From: Diadophis punctatus similis | Taxonomy: Eukaryota > Chordata > Lepidosauria > Squamata > Dipsadidae | Direction of reading: 5' to 3' | Assembly (NCBI GenBank): GCA_023053685.1 | Contig: JALIGW010000005.1 | Location: 32,235,480 to 32,299,479 of the forward strand | Length of the DNA: 64,000 nucleotides | Part shown: positions 50,603 through 62,681 of the stretch, one piece after another | How positions within the stretch are numbered: the first letter of the stretch is position 1 | Layout of the letters: every line of letters starts with the position of its first letter | Made by a program: the position numbers and the translations under genes | The notes under the pieces: generated by a model | What the model saw: only the letters and a program-made list of their open reading frames with translations | Told to the model about the DNA's origin: nothing | Databases searched by the model: none

Positions 50603-52358
50603 AAGAAAAATAGAGGTCAGCAATGATTTCAGAGTGCATGGGTATGTTTAGGAGGGCACCGACTTTTTGAATCGGGCTTATCTACATTTCTTGGTAAAAT
50701 ACATGGGAAAATCCCATTGGCGGGAAAATCCACTTAGGGTTAGGGTTAGGCCTCCTTGATTTCGGATAGAAAAATGGAGGTCAGCAATGAATTCAGAGCG
50801 CATGGGTATGTTTAGGAGGGCACCGACTTTTTGAATCGGGCTTATCTGAAATTCCTGGTAAAATACATGGGAAAATCACATTGGCGGGAAAATCCACTTA
50901 GGGTTAGGGTTAGGCCTCCTTGAATTCGGACAGAAAAATAGAGGTCAGCAATGAATTTAGAGCGCATTGGTATGTTTAGGAGGGCACTGACATTTTGAAT
51001 CGGGCTTATCTGAATTTCCTGGTAAAATACATGGGAAAATCCCATTGGCGGGAAAATCCACTTAGGGTTAGGGTTAGGCCTCCTTGAATTCAGACAGAAA
51101 AATAGAGGTCAGCAATGAATTCAGAGCGCATTGGTATGTTTAGGAGGGCACCGTCTTTTTGAATTGGGCTTATCTGAATTTCCTGGTAAAATACATGGGA
51201 AAATCCCATTGGCGAGAAAATCCACTAAGGGTTAGGGTTAGGCCTCCTTGAATTCGGACAAAAAAATAGAGGTCACCAATGAATTCAGAGCGCATTGGGA
51301 TGTTTAGGAGGGCACTGACTTTTTGAATCGGGCTTATCTGAATTTCTGGTAAAATACATGGGAAAATCCCATTGGTGGGAAAATCCACTTAGGGTTAGGG
51401 TTAGGCCTCCTTGAATTCGGACAGAAAAATAGAGGTCAGCAATGAATTCAGAGCGGATGGGTATGTTTAGGAGGGCACCAAATTTTTGCGAGGGGCTTAT
51501 GTACATTTCGTTGACAAATACATGGGAAAATACCATTGGCGAGAAAATCCACTAAGGGTTAGGGTTAGGCCTCCTTGAATTCGGACAATAAAATAGAGGT
51601 CAGCAATGGATTCAGAGCACACGGGTATGTTTAGTGGGGCACCGACTTTTCGTTTCGGGCTTATCTGAATTTCCTGATAAAATACATGTGAAAAACCCAT
51701 TGGCGGGAAAATCCACTCAGGGTTAGGGTTAGGCATCCTTGAATTCGGACAGAAAAATAGAGGTCAGCAATGAATTTAGAGCGCATTGGTATGTTTAGGA
51801 GGGCACTGACTTTTTGAATCGAGCTTATCTGAATTTCCTGGTAAAATACATGGGAAAATCCCATTGGCGGGAAAATCCACTTACGGTTAGGGTTAGGCCT
51901 CCTTGAATTCGGACAGAAAAATAGAGGTCAGCAATGAATTCAGAGCGCATTGGTATGTTTAGGAGGGCACCGTCTTTTTGAATCGGGCTTATCTGAATTT
52001 CCTGGTAAAATACATGGGAAAATCCCATTGGCGGGAAAATACACTTAGGGTTAGGGTTAGGCCTCCTTGAATTCGGACAGAAAAATAGAGGTCAGCAATG
52101 AATTCAAAGCGCATTGGGATGTTTAGGAGGGCACTGTCTTTTTGAATCGGGCTTATCTGAATTTCCTGGTAAAATACATGGGAAAATCCCATTGGCGGGA
52201 AAATCCACTTAGGGTTAGGGTTAATCCTCCTTGAATTCGGACAAAAAAATAGAGGTCAGCAATGAATTCAGAGCGCATTGGGATGTTTAGGAGGGCACTG
52301 ACTTTTTGAATCGGGCTTATCTGAATTTCTGGTAAAATACATGGGAAAATCCCATTGG
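50315..52358 (+). repeat. Segmental copy of 42846-44889 (offset 7,469)
   Basis: It includes the GGAAAGAAAAATAG marker (about 43130/50599), CACCAATG, GCGGATGGG and GACAATAAAATAG. It ends at a C/T difference (44890 against 52359). It overlaps the 12,862-bp block on its left, where both parents are alike. Confidence 0.85.
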
Positions 52359-52562
52359 TGGGAAAATCCACTTAGGGTTAGGGTTAGGCCTCCTTGAATT
52401 TGGACAGAAAAATAGAGGTCAGCAATGAATTCAGAGCTCATGGGTTTGTTTAGGAGGGCACCAAATTTTTGCGAGGGGCTTATGTACATTTCGTTGACAA
52501 ATACATGGGAAAATACCATTGGCGAGAAAATCCACTAAGGGTTAGGGTTAGGCCTCCTTGAA

Positions 52563-53559
52563 TTCGGACAGAAAAATAGAGGTCAGCAATGAATTCAGAG
52601 TGCATGGGTATGTTTAGGAGGGCACCGACTTTTTGAATCGGGCTTATCTGAATTTCCTGGTAAAATATATGGGAAAATCCCATTGGCGGGAAAATCCACT
52701 TAGGGTTAGGGTTAGGCCTCCTTGAATTCGGACAGAAAAATAGAGGTCAGCAATGAATTCAGAGCGCATGGGTATGTTTAGGAGGGCACCGACTTTTTGA
52801 ATCGGGCTTATCTGAATTTCCTGGTAAAATACATGTGAAAATCCCATTGGTGGGAAAATCCACTTAGGGTTAGGGTTAGGCCTCCTTGAATTCGGACAGA
52901 AAAATAGAGGTCAGCAATGATTTCAGAGTGCATGGGTATGTTTAGGAGGGCACTGACTTTTTGCATCGGGCTTATCTACATTTCTTGGTAAAATACATGG
53001 GAAAATCCACTTAGGGTTAGGGTTAGGCCTCCTTGAATTTGGACAGAAAAATAGAGGTCAGCAATGAATTCAGAGCGCATGGGTATGTTTAGGAGGGCAC
53101 CAAATTTTTGCGAGGGGCTTATGTACATTTCGTGGACAAATACATGGGAAAATCCCATTGGCGAGAAAATCCACTTAGGGTTAGGGTTAGGCCTCCTTGA
53201 TTTCGGATAGAAAAATGGAGGTCAGCAATCAATTCAGAGTGCATGGGTATGTTTAGGAGGGCACCGACATTTTGAATTGGGCTTATCTGAATTTCCTGGT
53301 AAAATACATCGGAAAATCCCATTGGTGGGAAAATCCACTTAGGGTTAGGGTTAGGCCTCCTTGATTTCGGATAGAAAAATGGAGGTCAGCAATGAATTCA
53401 GAGCGCATGGGTATGTTTAGGAGGGCACTGACTTTTTGAATCGGGCTTATCTGAAATTCCTGGTAAAATACATGGGAAAATCCCATTGGCAGGAAAATCC
53501 ACTTAGGGTTAGGGTTAGGCCTCCTTGAATTCGGACAGAAAAATAGAGGTCAGCAATGA
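52563..53559 (+). repeat. Segmental copy of 45750-46746 (offset 6,813)
   Basis: It contains the 147-bp unit and the ACATCGGAAAATCCC marker in order. It ends where GATTTCAG (46745) becomes GAATTCAG. Confidence 0.83.
52881..53027 (+). repeat. 147-bp short monomer (type C)
   Basis: Copy of 46068-46214 at the 6,813-bp offset, with an intact closing motif. Confidence 0.92.
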
Positions 53560-53683
53560 ATTCAGAGCGCATGGGTATGTTTAGGAGGGCACCGAATTTT
53601 TGCGAGGGGCTTATGTACATTTCGTGGACAAATACATGGGAAAATCCCATTGGCGAGAAAATCCACTAAGGGTTAGGGTTAGG

Positions 53684-53829
53684 CCTCCTTGAATTTGGAC
53701 AGAAAAATAGAGGTCAGCAATAAATTCAAAGCACATGGGTGTGTTTAGGAGGGCACTGACTTTTTGCATCGGGCTTATCTACATTTCTTGGTAAAATACA
53801 TGGGAAAATCCACTTAGGGTTATGGTAGG
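53684..53829 (+). repeat. 146-bp short monomer (type C)
   Basis: Copy of 47855-48000 at the 5,829-bp offset. Confidence 0.92.
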
Positions 53830-54812
53830 CCTCCTTGACTTCGGATAGAAAAATAGAGGTCAGCAATGAATTCAGAGCGCATGGGTATGTTTAGGAGGGC
53901 ACCGACTTTTTGAATCGGGCTTATCTGAATTTCCTGGTAAAATACATGGGAAAATCCCATTGGCGGGAAAATCCACTTAGGGTTAGGGTTAGGCCTCCTT
54001 GAATTCGGACAGAAAAATAGAGGTCAGCAATGAATTCAGAGCGCATTGGTATGTTTAGGAGGGCACCGTCTTTTTGAATTGGGCTTATCTGAATTTCCTG
54101 GTAAAATACATGGGAAAATCCCATTGGCGGGAAAATACACTTAGGGTTAGGGTTAGGCCTCCTTGAATTCGGACAGAAAAATAGAGGTCAGCAATGAATT
54201 CAGAGCGCATTGGGATGTTTAGGAGGGCACTGACTTTTTGAATCGGGCTTATCTGAATTTCCTGGTAAAATACATGGGAAAATCCCATTGGCGGGAAAAT
54301 CCACTTAGGGTTAGGGTTAGGCCTCCTTGAATTCGGACAGAAAAATAGAGGTAATCAATGAATTCAGAGCGCATTGGGATGTTTAGGAGGGCACTGACTT
54401 TTTGAATCGGGCTTATCTGAATTTCTGGTAAAATACATGGGAAAATCCCATTGGTGGGAACATCCACTTAGGGTTAGGGTTTGGCCTCCTTGAGTTCGGA
54501 CAGAAAAATAGAGGTCAGCAATGAATTCAGAGCGCATGGGTATGTTTAGGAGGGCACCAAATTTTTGCGAGGGGCTTATGTACATTTCGTTGACAAATAC
54601 ATGGGAAAATACCATTTGCGAGAAAATCCACTAAGGGTTAGGGTTAGGCCTCCTTGAATTCGGACAGAAAAATAGAGGTCAGCAATGATTTCAGAGTGCA
54701 TGGGTATGTTTAGGAGGGCACCGAATTTTTGCGAGGGGCTTATGTACATTTCGTGGACAAATACATGGGAAAATCCCATTGGCGAGAAAATCCACTAAGG
54801 GTTAGGGTTAGG

Positions 54813-54958
54813 CCTCCTTGAATTCGGACAGAAAAATAGAGGTCAGCAATAAATTCAAAGCACATGGGTGTGTTTAGGAGGGCACTGACTTTTTGCATCG
54901 GGCTTATCTACATTTCTTGGTAAAATACATGGGAAAATCCACTTAGGGTTATGGCAGG
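54813..54958 (+). repeat. 146-bp short monomer (type C)
   Basis: Copy of 48984-49129, with the TTATGGCAGG motif. Confidence 0.92.
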
Positions 54959-55286
54959 CCTCCTTGACTTCGGACAGAAAAATAGAGGTCAGCAATGAAT
55001 TCAGAGCGCATGGGTATGTTTAGGAGGGCACCGTCTTTTTGAATCGGGCTTATCTGAATTTCCTCGTAAAATATATGGGAAAATCCCATTGGCGGGAAAA
55101 TTCACTTAGGGTTAGGGTTAGGCCTTCTTGAATTCGGACAGAAAAATAGAGGTCAGCAATGATTTCAGAGTGCATGGGTATGTTTAGGAGGGCACCGAAT
55201 TTTTGCGAGAGGCTTATGTACATTTCGTGGACAAATACATGGGAAAATTCCATTGGCGAGAAAATCCACTAAGGGTTAGGGTTAGG

Positions 55287-55432
55287 CCTCCTTAAATTCG
55301 GACAGAAAAATAGAGGTCAGCAATAAATTCAAAGCACATGGGTGTGTTTAGGAGGGCACTGACTTTTTGCATCGGGCTTATCTACATTTCTTGGTAAAAT
55401 ACATGGGAAAATCCACTTAGGGTTATGGTAGG
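55287..55432 (+). repeat. 146-bp short monomer (type C)
   Basis: Copy of 49458-49603, starting CTTAAATTCGG. Confidence 0.92.
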
Positions 55433-56251
55433 CCTCCTTGACTTCGGACAGAAAAATAGAGGTCAGCAATGAATTCAGAGTGCATGGGTATGTTTAGGAG
55501 GGCACCGACTTTTTGAATCGGGCTTATCTGAATTTCCTGGTAAAATACATGGGAAAATCCCTTTGGCGGGAAAATCCACTTAGGGTTAGGGTTAGGCCTC
55601 CTTGAATTTGGACAGAAAAATAGAGGTCAGCAATGAATTCAGAGCACATGGGTATTTTTAGGAGGGCTCTGAATTTTTGCGAGAGGCTTATGTACATTTC
55701 GTGGACAAATACATGGGAAAATCCCATTGGCGAGAAAATCCACTTAGGGTTAGGGTTAGGCCTCCTTGATTTCGGATAGAAAAATGGAGGTCAGCAATGA
55801 ATTCAGAGCGCATGGGTATGTTTAGGAGGGCACCGACATTTGAATCGGGCTTATCTGAATTTCCTCGTAAAATATATGGGAAAATCCCATTGGCGGGAAA
55901 ATTCACTTAGGGTTAGGGTTAGGCCTCCTTGAATTCGGACAGAAAAATAGAGGTCAGCAATGAATTCAGAGAGCATGGGTATGTTTAGGAGGGCACCGAC
56001 TTTTTGAATCGGGCTTATCTGAATTTCCTGGGAAAATACATGTGAAAATCCCATTGGTGGGAAAATCCACTTAGGGTTAGGGTTAGGCCTCCTTGAATTC
56101 GGACAGAAAAATAGAGGTCAGCAATGAATTCAGAGCGCATTGGTATGTTTGGGAGGGCACCGTCTTTTTGAATCGGGCTTATCTGAATTTCCTGGTAAAA
56201 TATATGGGAAAATCCCATTGGCGGGAAAATCCACTTAGGGTTAGGGTTAGG

Positions 56252-56397
56252 CCTCCTTGAATTCGGACAGAAAAATAGAGATCAGCAATGTATTCAGAGC
56301 GCATGGGTATGTTTAGGAGGGCACCAAATTTTTGAATCCGGCTTATCTACATTTCTTGGTAAAATACATGGGAAAATCCACTTAGGGTTATGGTAGG
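56252..56397 (+). repeat. 146-bp short monomer with mixed type
   Basis: Deletion form whose centre reads CACCAAATTTTTGAATCCGGCTT, combining type B (CCAAAT) and type A (GAATC) features with a private CCGG. It also has GAGATCAGCAATGTATTC. Confidence 0.9.
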
Positions 56398-58199
56398 CCT
56401 CCTTGACTTCGGACAGAAAAATAGAGGTCAGCAATGAATTCAGAGCGCATGGGTATGTTTAGGAGGGCACCGACTTTTTGAATCGGGCTTATCTGAATTT
56501 CCTGGTAAAATACATGGGAAAATCCCATTGGCGGGAAAATCCACTTAGGGTTAGGGTTAGGCCTCCTTGAATTTGGACAGAAAAATAGAGGTCAGCAATG
56601 AATTCAGAGCACATGGGTATTTTTAGGAGGGCTCTGAATTTTTGCGAGAGGCTTATGTACATTTCGTGGACAAATACATGGGAAAATCCCATTGGCGAGA
56701 AAATCCACTTAGGGTTAGGGTTAGGCCTCCTTGATTTCGGATAGAAATATGGAGGTCAGCAATGAATTCAGAGCGCATGGGTATGTTTAGGAGGGCACCG
56801 ACATTTTGAATCGGGCTTATCTGAATTTCCTCGTAAAATATATGGGAAAATCCCATTGGCGGGAAAATTCACTTAGGGTTAGGGTTAGGCCTCCTTGAAT
56901 TCGGACAGAAAAATAGAGGTCAGCAATGAATTCAGAGAGCATGGGTATGTTTAGGAGGGCACCGACTTTTTGAATCGGGCTTATCTGAATTTCCTGGGAA
57001 AATACATGTGAAAATCCCATTGGTGGGAAAATCCACTTAGGGTTAGGGTTAGGCCTCCTTGAATTTGGACAGAAAAATAGAGGTCAGCAATGAATTCAGA
57101 GCGCATTGGGATGTTTAGGAGGGCACCGACTTTTTGAATCGGGCTTATCTGAATTTCCTGGTAAAATACATGGGAAAATCCCATTGGCTGGAAAATCCAC
57201 TTAGGGTTAGGGTTAGGCCTCCTTGAATTCGGACAGAAAAATAGAGGTCAGCAATAAATTCAAAGTGCATGGGTGTGTTTAGGAGGGCACTGACTTTTTG
57301 AATCGGGCTTATCTGAATTTCCTGGTAAAATACATGGGAAAATCCCATTGGCGGGAAAATCCACTTAGGGTTATGGTAGGCCTCCTTGACTTCGGACAGA
57401 AAAATAGAGGTCAGCAATGAATTCAGAGCGCATGGGTATGTTTAGGAGGGCACCGTCTTTTTGAATTGGGCTTATCTGAATTTCCTGGTAAAATACATGG
57501 GAAAATCCCATTGGCGGGAAAATACACTTAGGGTTAGGGTTAGGCCTCCTTGAATTCGGACAGAAAAATAGAGGTCAGCAATGAATTCAGAGCGCATTGG
57601 GATGTTTAGGAGGGCACTGACTTTTTGAATCGGGCTTATCTGAATTTCCTGGTAAAATACATGGGAAAATCCCATTGGCGGGAAAATCCACTTAGGGTTA
57701 GGGTTAGGCCTCCTTGAATTCGGACAGAAAAATAGAGGTAATCAATGAATTCAGAGCGCATTGGGATGTTTAGGAGGGCACTGACTTTTTGAATCGGGCT
57801 TATCTGAATTTCTGGTAAAATACATGGGAAAATCCCATTGGTGGGAACATCCACTTAGGGTTAGGGTTTGGCCTCCTTGAGTTCGGACAGAAAAATAGAG
57901 GTCAGCAATGAATTCAGAGCGCATGGGTATGTTTAGGAGGGCACCAAATTTTTGCGAGGGGCTTATGTACATTTCGTTGACAAATACATGGGAAAATACC
58001 ATTTGCGAGAAAATCCACTAAGGGTTAGGGTTAGGCCTCCTTGAATTCGGACAGAAAAATAGAGGTCAGCAATGATTTCAGAGTGCATGGGTATGTTTAG
58101 GAGGGCACCGAATTTTTGCGAGGGGCTTATGTACATTTCGTGGACAAATACATGGGAAAATCCCATTGGCGAGAAAATCCACTAAGGGTTAGGGTTAGG

Positions 58200-58345
58200 C
58201 CTCCTTGAATTCGGACAGAAAAATAGAGGTCAGCAATAAATTCAAAGCACATGGGTGTGTTTAGGAGGGCACTGACTTTTTGCATCGGGCTTATCTACAT
58301 TTCTTGGTAAAATACATGGGAAAATCCACTTAGGGTTATGGCAGG
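58200..58345 (+). repeat. 146-bp short monomer (type C)
   Basis: Copy of 54813-54958 at the 3,387-bp offset. Confidence 0.92.
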
Positions 58346-58673
58346 CCTCCTTGACTTCGGACAGAAAAATAGAGGTCAGCAATGAATTCAGAGCGCATGG
58401 GTATGTTTAGGAGGGCACCGTCTTTTTGAATCGGGCTTATCTGAATTTCCTCGTAAAATATATGGGAAAATCCCATTGGCGGGAAAATTCACTTAGGGTT
58501 AGGGTTAGGCCTCCTTGAATTCGGACAGAAAAATAGAGGTCAGCAATGATTTCAGAGTGCATGGGTATGTTTAGGAGGGCACCGAATTTTTGCGAGAGGC
58601 TTATGTACATTTCGTGGACAAATACATGGGAAAATTCCATTGGCGAGAAAATCCACTAAGGGTTAGGGTTAGG

Positions 58674-58819
58674 CCTCCTTAAATTCGGACAGAAAAATAG
58701 AGGTCAGCAATAAATTCAAAGCACATGGGTGTGTTTAGGAGGGCACTGACTTTTTGCATCGGGCTTATCTACATTTCTTGGTAAAATACATGGGAAAATC
58801 CACTTAGGGTTATGGTAGG
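58674..58819 (+). repeat. 146-bp short monomer (type C)
   Basis: Copy of 55287-55432 at the 3,387-bp offset. Confidence 0.92.
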
Positions 58820-59638
58820 CCTCCTTGACTTCGGACAGAAAAATAGAGGTCAGCAATGAATTCAGAGTGCATGGGTATGTTTAGGAGGGCACCGACTTTT
58901 TGAATCGGGCTTATCTGAATTTCCTGGTAAAATACATGGGAAAATCCCTTTGGCGGGAAAATCCACTTAGGGTTAGGGTTAGGCCTCCTTGAATTTGGAC
59001 AGAAAAATAGAGGTCAGCAATGAATTCAGAGCACATGGGTATTTTTAGGAGGGCTCTGAATTTTTGCGAGAGGCTTATGTACATTTCGTGGACAAATACA
59101 TGGGAAAATCCCATTGGCGAGAAAATCCACTTAGGGTTAGGGTTAGGCCTCCTTGATTTCGGATAGAAAAATGGAGGTCAGCAATGAATTCAGAGCGCAT
59201 GGGTATGTTTAGGAGGGCACCGACATTTGAATCGGGCTTATCTGAATTTCCTCGTAAAATATATGGGAAAATCCCATTGGCGGGAAAATTCACTTAGGGT
59301 TAGGGTTAGGCCTCCTTGAATTCGGACAGAAAAATAGAGGTCAGCAATGAATTCAGAGAGCATGGGTATGTTTAGGAGGGCACCGACTTTTTGAATCGGG
59401 CTTATCTGAATTTCCTGGGAAAATACATGTGAAAATCCCATTGGTGGGAAAATCCACTTAGGGTTAGGGTTAGGCCTCCTTGAATTCGGACAGAAAAATA
59501 GAGGTCAGCAATGAATTCAGAGCGCATTGGTATGTTTGGGAGGGCACCGTCTTTTTGAATCGGGCTTATCTGAATTTCCTGGTAAAATATATGGGAAAAT
59601 CCCATTGGCGGGAAAATCCACTTAGGGTTAGGGTTAGG

Positions 59639-59784
59639 CCTCCTTGAATTCGGACAGAAAAATAGAGATCAGCAATGTATTCAGAGCGCATGGGTATGTT
59701 TAGGAGGGCACCAAATTTTTGAATCCGGCTTATCTACATTTCTTGGTAAAATACATGGGAAAATCCACTTAGGGTTATGGTAGG
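59639..59784 (+). repeat. 146-bp short monomer with mixed type
   Basis: Copy of 56252-56397 at the 3,387-bp offset, with the same GAATCCGGCTT marker. Confidence 0.92.
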
Positions 59785-61095
59785 CCTCCTTGACTTCGGA
59801 CAGAAAAATAGAGGTCAGCAATGAATTCAGAGCGCATGGGTATGTTTAGGAGGGCACCGACTTTTTGAATCGGGCTTATCTGAATTTCCTGGTAAAATAC
59901 ATGGGAAAATCCCATTGGCGGGAAAATCCACTTAGGGTTAGGGTTAGGCCTCCTTGAATTTGGACAGAAAAATAGAGGTCAGCAATGAATTCAGAGCACA
60001 TGGGTATTTTTAGGAGGGCTCTGAATTTTTGCGAGAGGCTTATGTACATTTCGTGGACAAATACATGGGAAAATCCCATTGGCGAGAAAATCCACTTAGG
60101 GTTAGGGTTAGGCCTCCTTGATTTCGGATAGAAATATGGAGGTCAGCAATGAATTCAGAGCGCATGGGTATGTTTAGGAGGGCACCGACATTTTGAATCG
60201 GGCTTATCTGAATTTCCTCGTAAAATATATGGGAAAATCCCATTGGCGGGAAAATTCACTTAGGGTTAGGGTTAGGCCTCCTTGAATTCGGACAGAAAAA
60301 TAGAGGTCAGCAATGAATTCAGAGAGCATGGGTATGTTTAGGAGGGCACCGACTTTTTGAATCGGGCTTATCTGAATTTCCTGGGAAAATACATGTGAAA
60401 ATCCCATTGGTGGGAAAATCCACTTAGGGTTAGGGTTAGGCCTCCTTGAATTTGGACAGAAAAATAGAGGTCAGCAATGAATTCAGAGCGCATTGGGATG
60501 TTTAGGAGGGCACCGACTTTTTGAATCGGGCTTATCTGAATTTCCTGGTAAAATACATGGGAAAATCCCATTGGCTGGAAAATCCACTTAGGGTTAGGGT
60601 TAGGCCTCCTTGAATTCGGACAGAAAAATAGAGGTCAGCAATAAATTCAAAGTGCATGGGTGTGTTTAGGAGGGCACTGACTTTTTGAATCGGGCTTATC
60701 TGAATTTCCTGGTAAAATACATGGGAAAATCCCATTGGCGGGAAAATCCACTTAGGGTTATGGTAGGCCTCCTTGACTTCGGACAGAAAAATAGAGGTCA
60801 GCAATGAATTCAGAGCGCATGGGTATGTTTAGGAGGGCACCGTCTTTTTGAATCGGGCTTATCTGAATTTCCTCGTAAAATATATGGGAAAATCCCATTG
60901 GCGGGAAAATTCACTTAGGGTTAGGGTTAGGCCTCCTTGAATTCGGACAGAAAAATAGAGGTCAGCAATGATTTCAGAGTGCATGGGTATGTTTAGGAGG
61001 GCACCGACTTTTTGAATCGGGCTTATCTACATTTCTTGGTAAAATACATGGGAAAATCCCATTGGCGGGAAAATCCACTTAGGGTTAGGGTTAGG

Positions 61096-61241
61096 CCTCC
61101 TTGACTTCGGACAGAAAAATAGAGGTCAGCAATGAATTCAAAGCACATGGGTGTGTTTAGGAGGGCACTGACTTTTTGCATCGGGCTTATCTACATTTCT
61201 TGGTAAAATACATGGGAAAATCCACTTAGGGTTATGGCAGG
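61096..61241 (+). repeat. 146-bp short monomer (type C)
   Basis: TTATGGCAGG motif as in 58200, but it starts CTTGACTTCGG and has AATGAATTCAAAG. Its left end therefore comes from a different unit, and the switch lies near 61134. Confidence 0.92.
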
Positions 61242-61569
61242 CCTCCTTGACTTCGGACAGAAAAATAGAGGTCAGCAATGAATTCAGAGCGCATGGGTAT
61301 GTTTAGGAGGGCACCGTCTTTTTGAATCGGGCTTATCTGAATTTCCTCGTAAAATATATGGGAAAATCCCATTGGCGGGAAAATTCACTTAGGGTTAGGG
61401 TTAGGCCTCCTTGAATTCGGACAGAAAAATAGAGGTCAGCAATGATTTCAGAGTGCATGGGTATGTTTAGGAGGGCACCGAATTTTTGCGAGAGGCTTAT
61501 GTACATTTCGTGGACAAATACATGGGAAAATCCCATTGGCGAGAAAATCCACTAAGGGTTAGGGTTAGG

Positions 61570-61715
61570 CCTCCTTAAATTCGGACAGAAAAATAGAGGT
61601 CAGCAATAAATTCAAAGCACATGGGTGTGTTTAGGAGGGCACTGACTTTTTGCATCGGGCTTATCTACATTTCTTGGTAAAATACATGGGAAAATCCACT
61701 TAGGGTTATGGTAGG
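61570..61715 (+). repeat. 146-bp short monomer (type C)
   Basis: Copy of 58674-58819 at the 2,896-bp offset. Confidence 0.92.
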
Positions 61716-62535
61716 CCTCCTTGACTTCGGACAGAAAAATACAGGTCAGCAATGAATTCAGAGTGCATGGGTATGTTTAGGAGGGCACCGACTTTTTGAA
61801 TCGGGCTTATCTGAATTTCCTGGTAAAATACATGGGAAAATCCCTTTGGCGGGAAAATCCACTTAGGGTTAGGGTTAGGCCTCCTTGAATTTGGACAGAA
61901 AAATAGAGGTCAGCAATGAATTCAGAGCACATGGGTATTTTTAGGAGGGCTCTGAATTTTTGCGAGAGGCTTATGTACATTTCGTGGACAAATACATGGG
62001 AAAATCCCATTGGCGAGAAAATCCACTTAGGGTTAGGGTTAGGCCTCCTTGATTTCGGATAGAAAAATGGAGGTCAGCAATGAATTCAGAGCGCATGGGT
62101 ATGTTTAGGAGGGCACCGACATTTTGAATCGGGCTTATCTGAATTTCCTCGTAAAATATATGGGAAAATCCCATTGGCGGGAAAATTCACTTAGGGTTAG
62201 GGTTAGGCCTCCTTGAATTCGGACAGAAAAATAGAGGTCAGCAATGAATTCAGAGAGCATGGGTATGTTTAGGAGGGCACCGACTTTTTGAATCGGGCTT
62301 ATCTGAATTTCCTGGGAAAATACATGTGAAAATCCCATTGGTGGGAAAATCCACTTAGGGTTAGGGTTAGGCCTCCTTGAATTCGGACAGAAAAATAGAG
62401 GTCAGCAATGAATTCAGAGCGCATTGGTATGTTTGGGAGGGCACCGTCTTTTTGAATCGGGCTTATCTGAATTTCCTGGTAAAATATATGGGAAAATCCC
62501 ATTGGCGGGAAAATCCACTTAGGGTTAGGGTTAGG

Positions 62536-62681
62536 CCTCCTTGAATTCGGACAGAAAAATAGAGATCAGCAATGTATTCAGAGCGCATGGGTATGTTTAG
62601 GAGGGCACCAAATTTTTGAATCCGGCTTATCTACATTTCTTGGTAAAATACATGGGAAAATCCACTTAGGGTTATGGTAGG
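62536..62681 (+). repeat. 146-bp short monomer with mixed type
   Basis: Copy of 59639-59784 at the 2,897-bp offset. Confidence 0.92.

Larger units (their letters stand above)
53571..55480 (+). repeat. Segmental copy of 47742-49651 (offset 5,829)
   Basis: It carries three 146-bp units in order and the markers GAGGTAATCAATG, GGGAACATCC and CTTGAGTTCGG. Small differences include GGTTAGC/GGTCAGC and TTAGGGTTTGG near 54477. Confidence 0.85.
54048..57466 (+). repeat. First copy of a 21-monomer higher-order repeat (3,387 bp)
   Basis: The period equals 21 monomers with three 146-bp units and three 1-bp losses (GAATTTCTGG, GACATTTGAATC near 55838, TTATGGTAGG near 57372). One C-to-T change at 55126 (GGCCTTCTTG) is the only difference from the next copy that I noticed. 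Confidence 0.92.
57435..60853 (+). repeat. Second copy of the 21-monomer repeat
   Basis: It matches 54048-57466 at a constant 3,387-bp offset. It ends at AATCGGG (60851) against AATTGGG (57464), after which the sequence follows the units seen near 58430. Confidence 0.92.

Noticed and set aside
54048..60853. Assembly duplication in place of a real 21-monomer tandem repeat
   Set aside because: Not fully excluded, but the one-base difference at 55126/58513, the distinct left and right edges and the modified third copy at 61134 argue for real copies. Spanning reads would decide.
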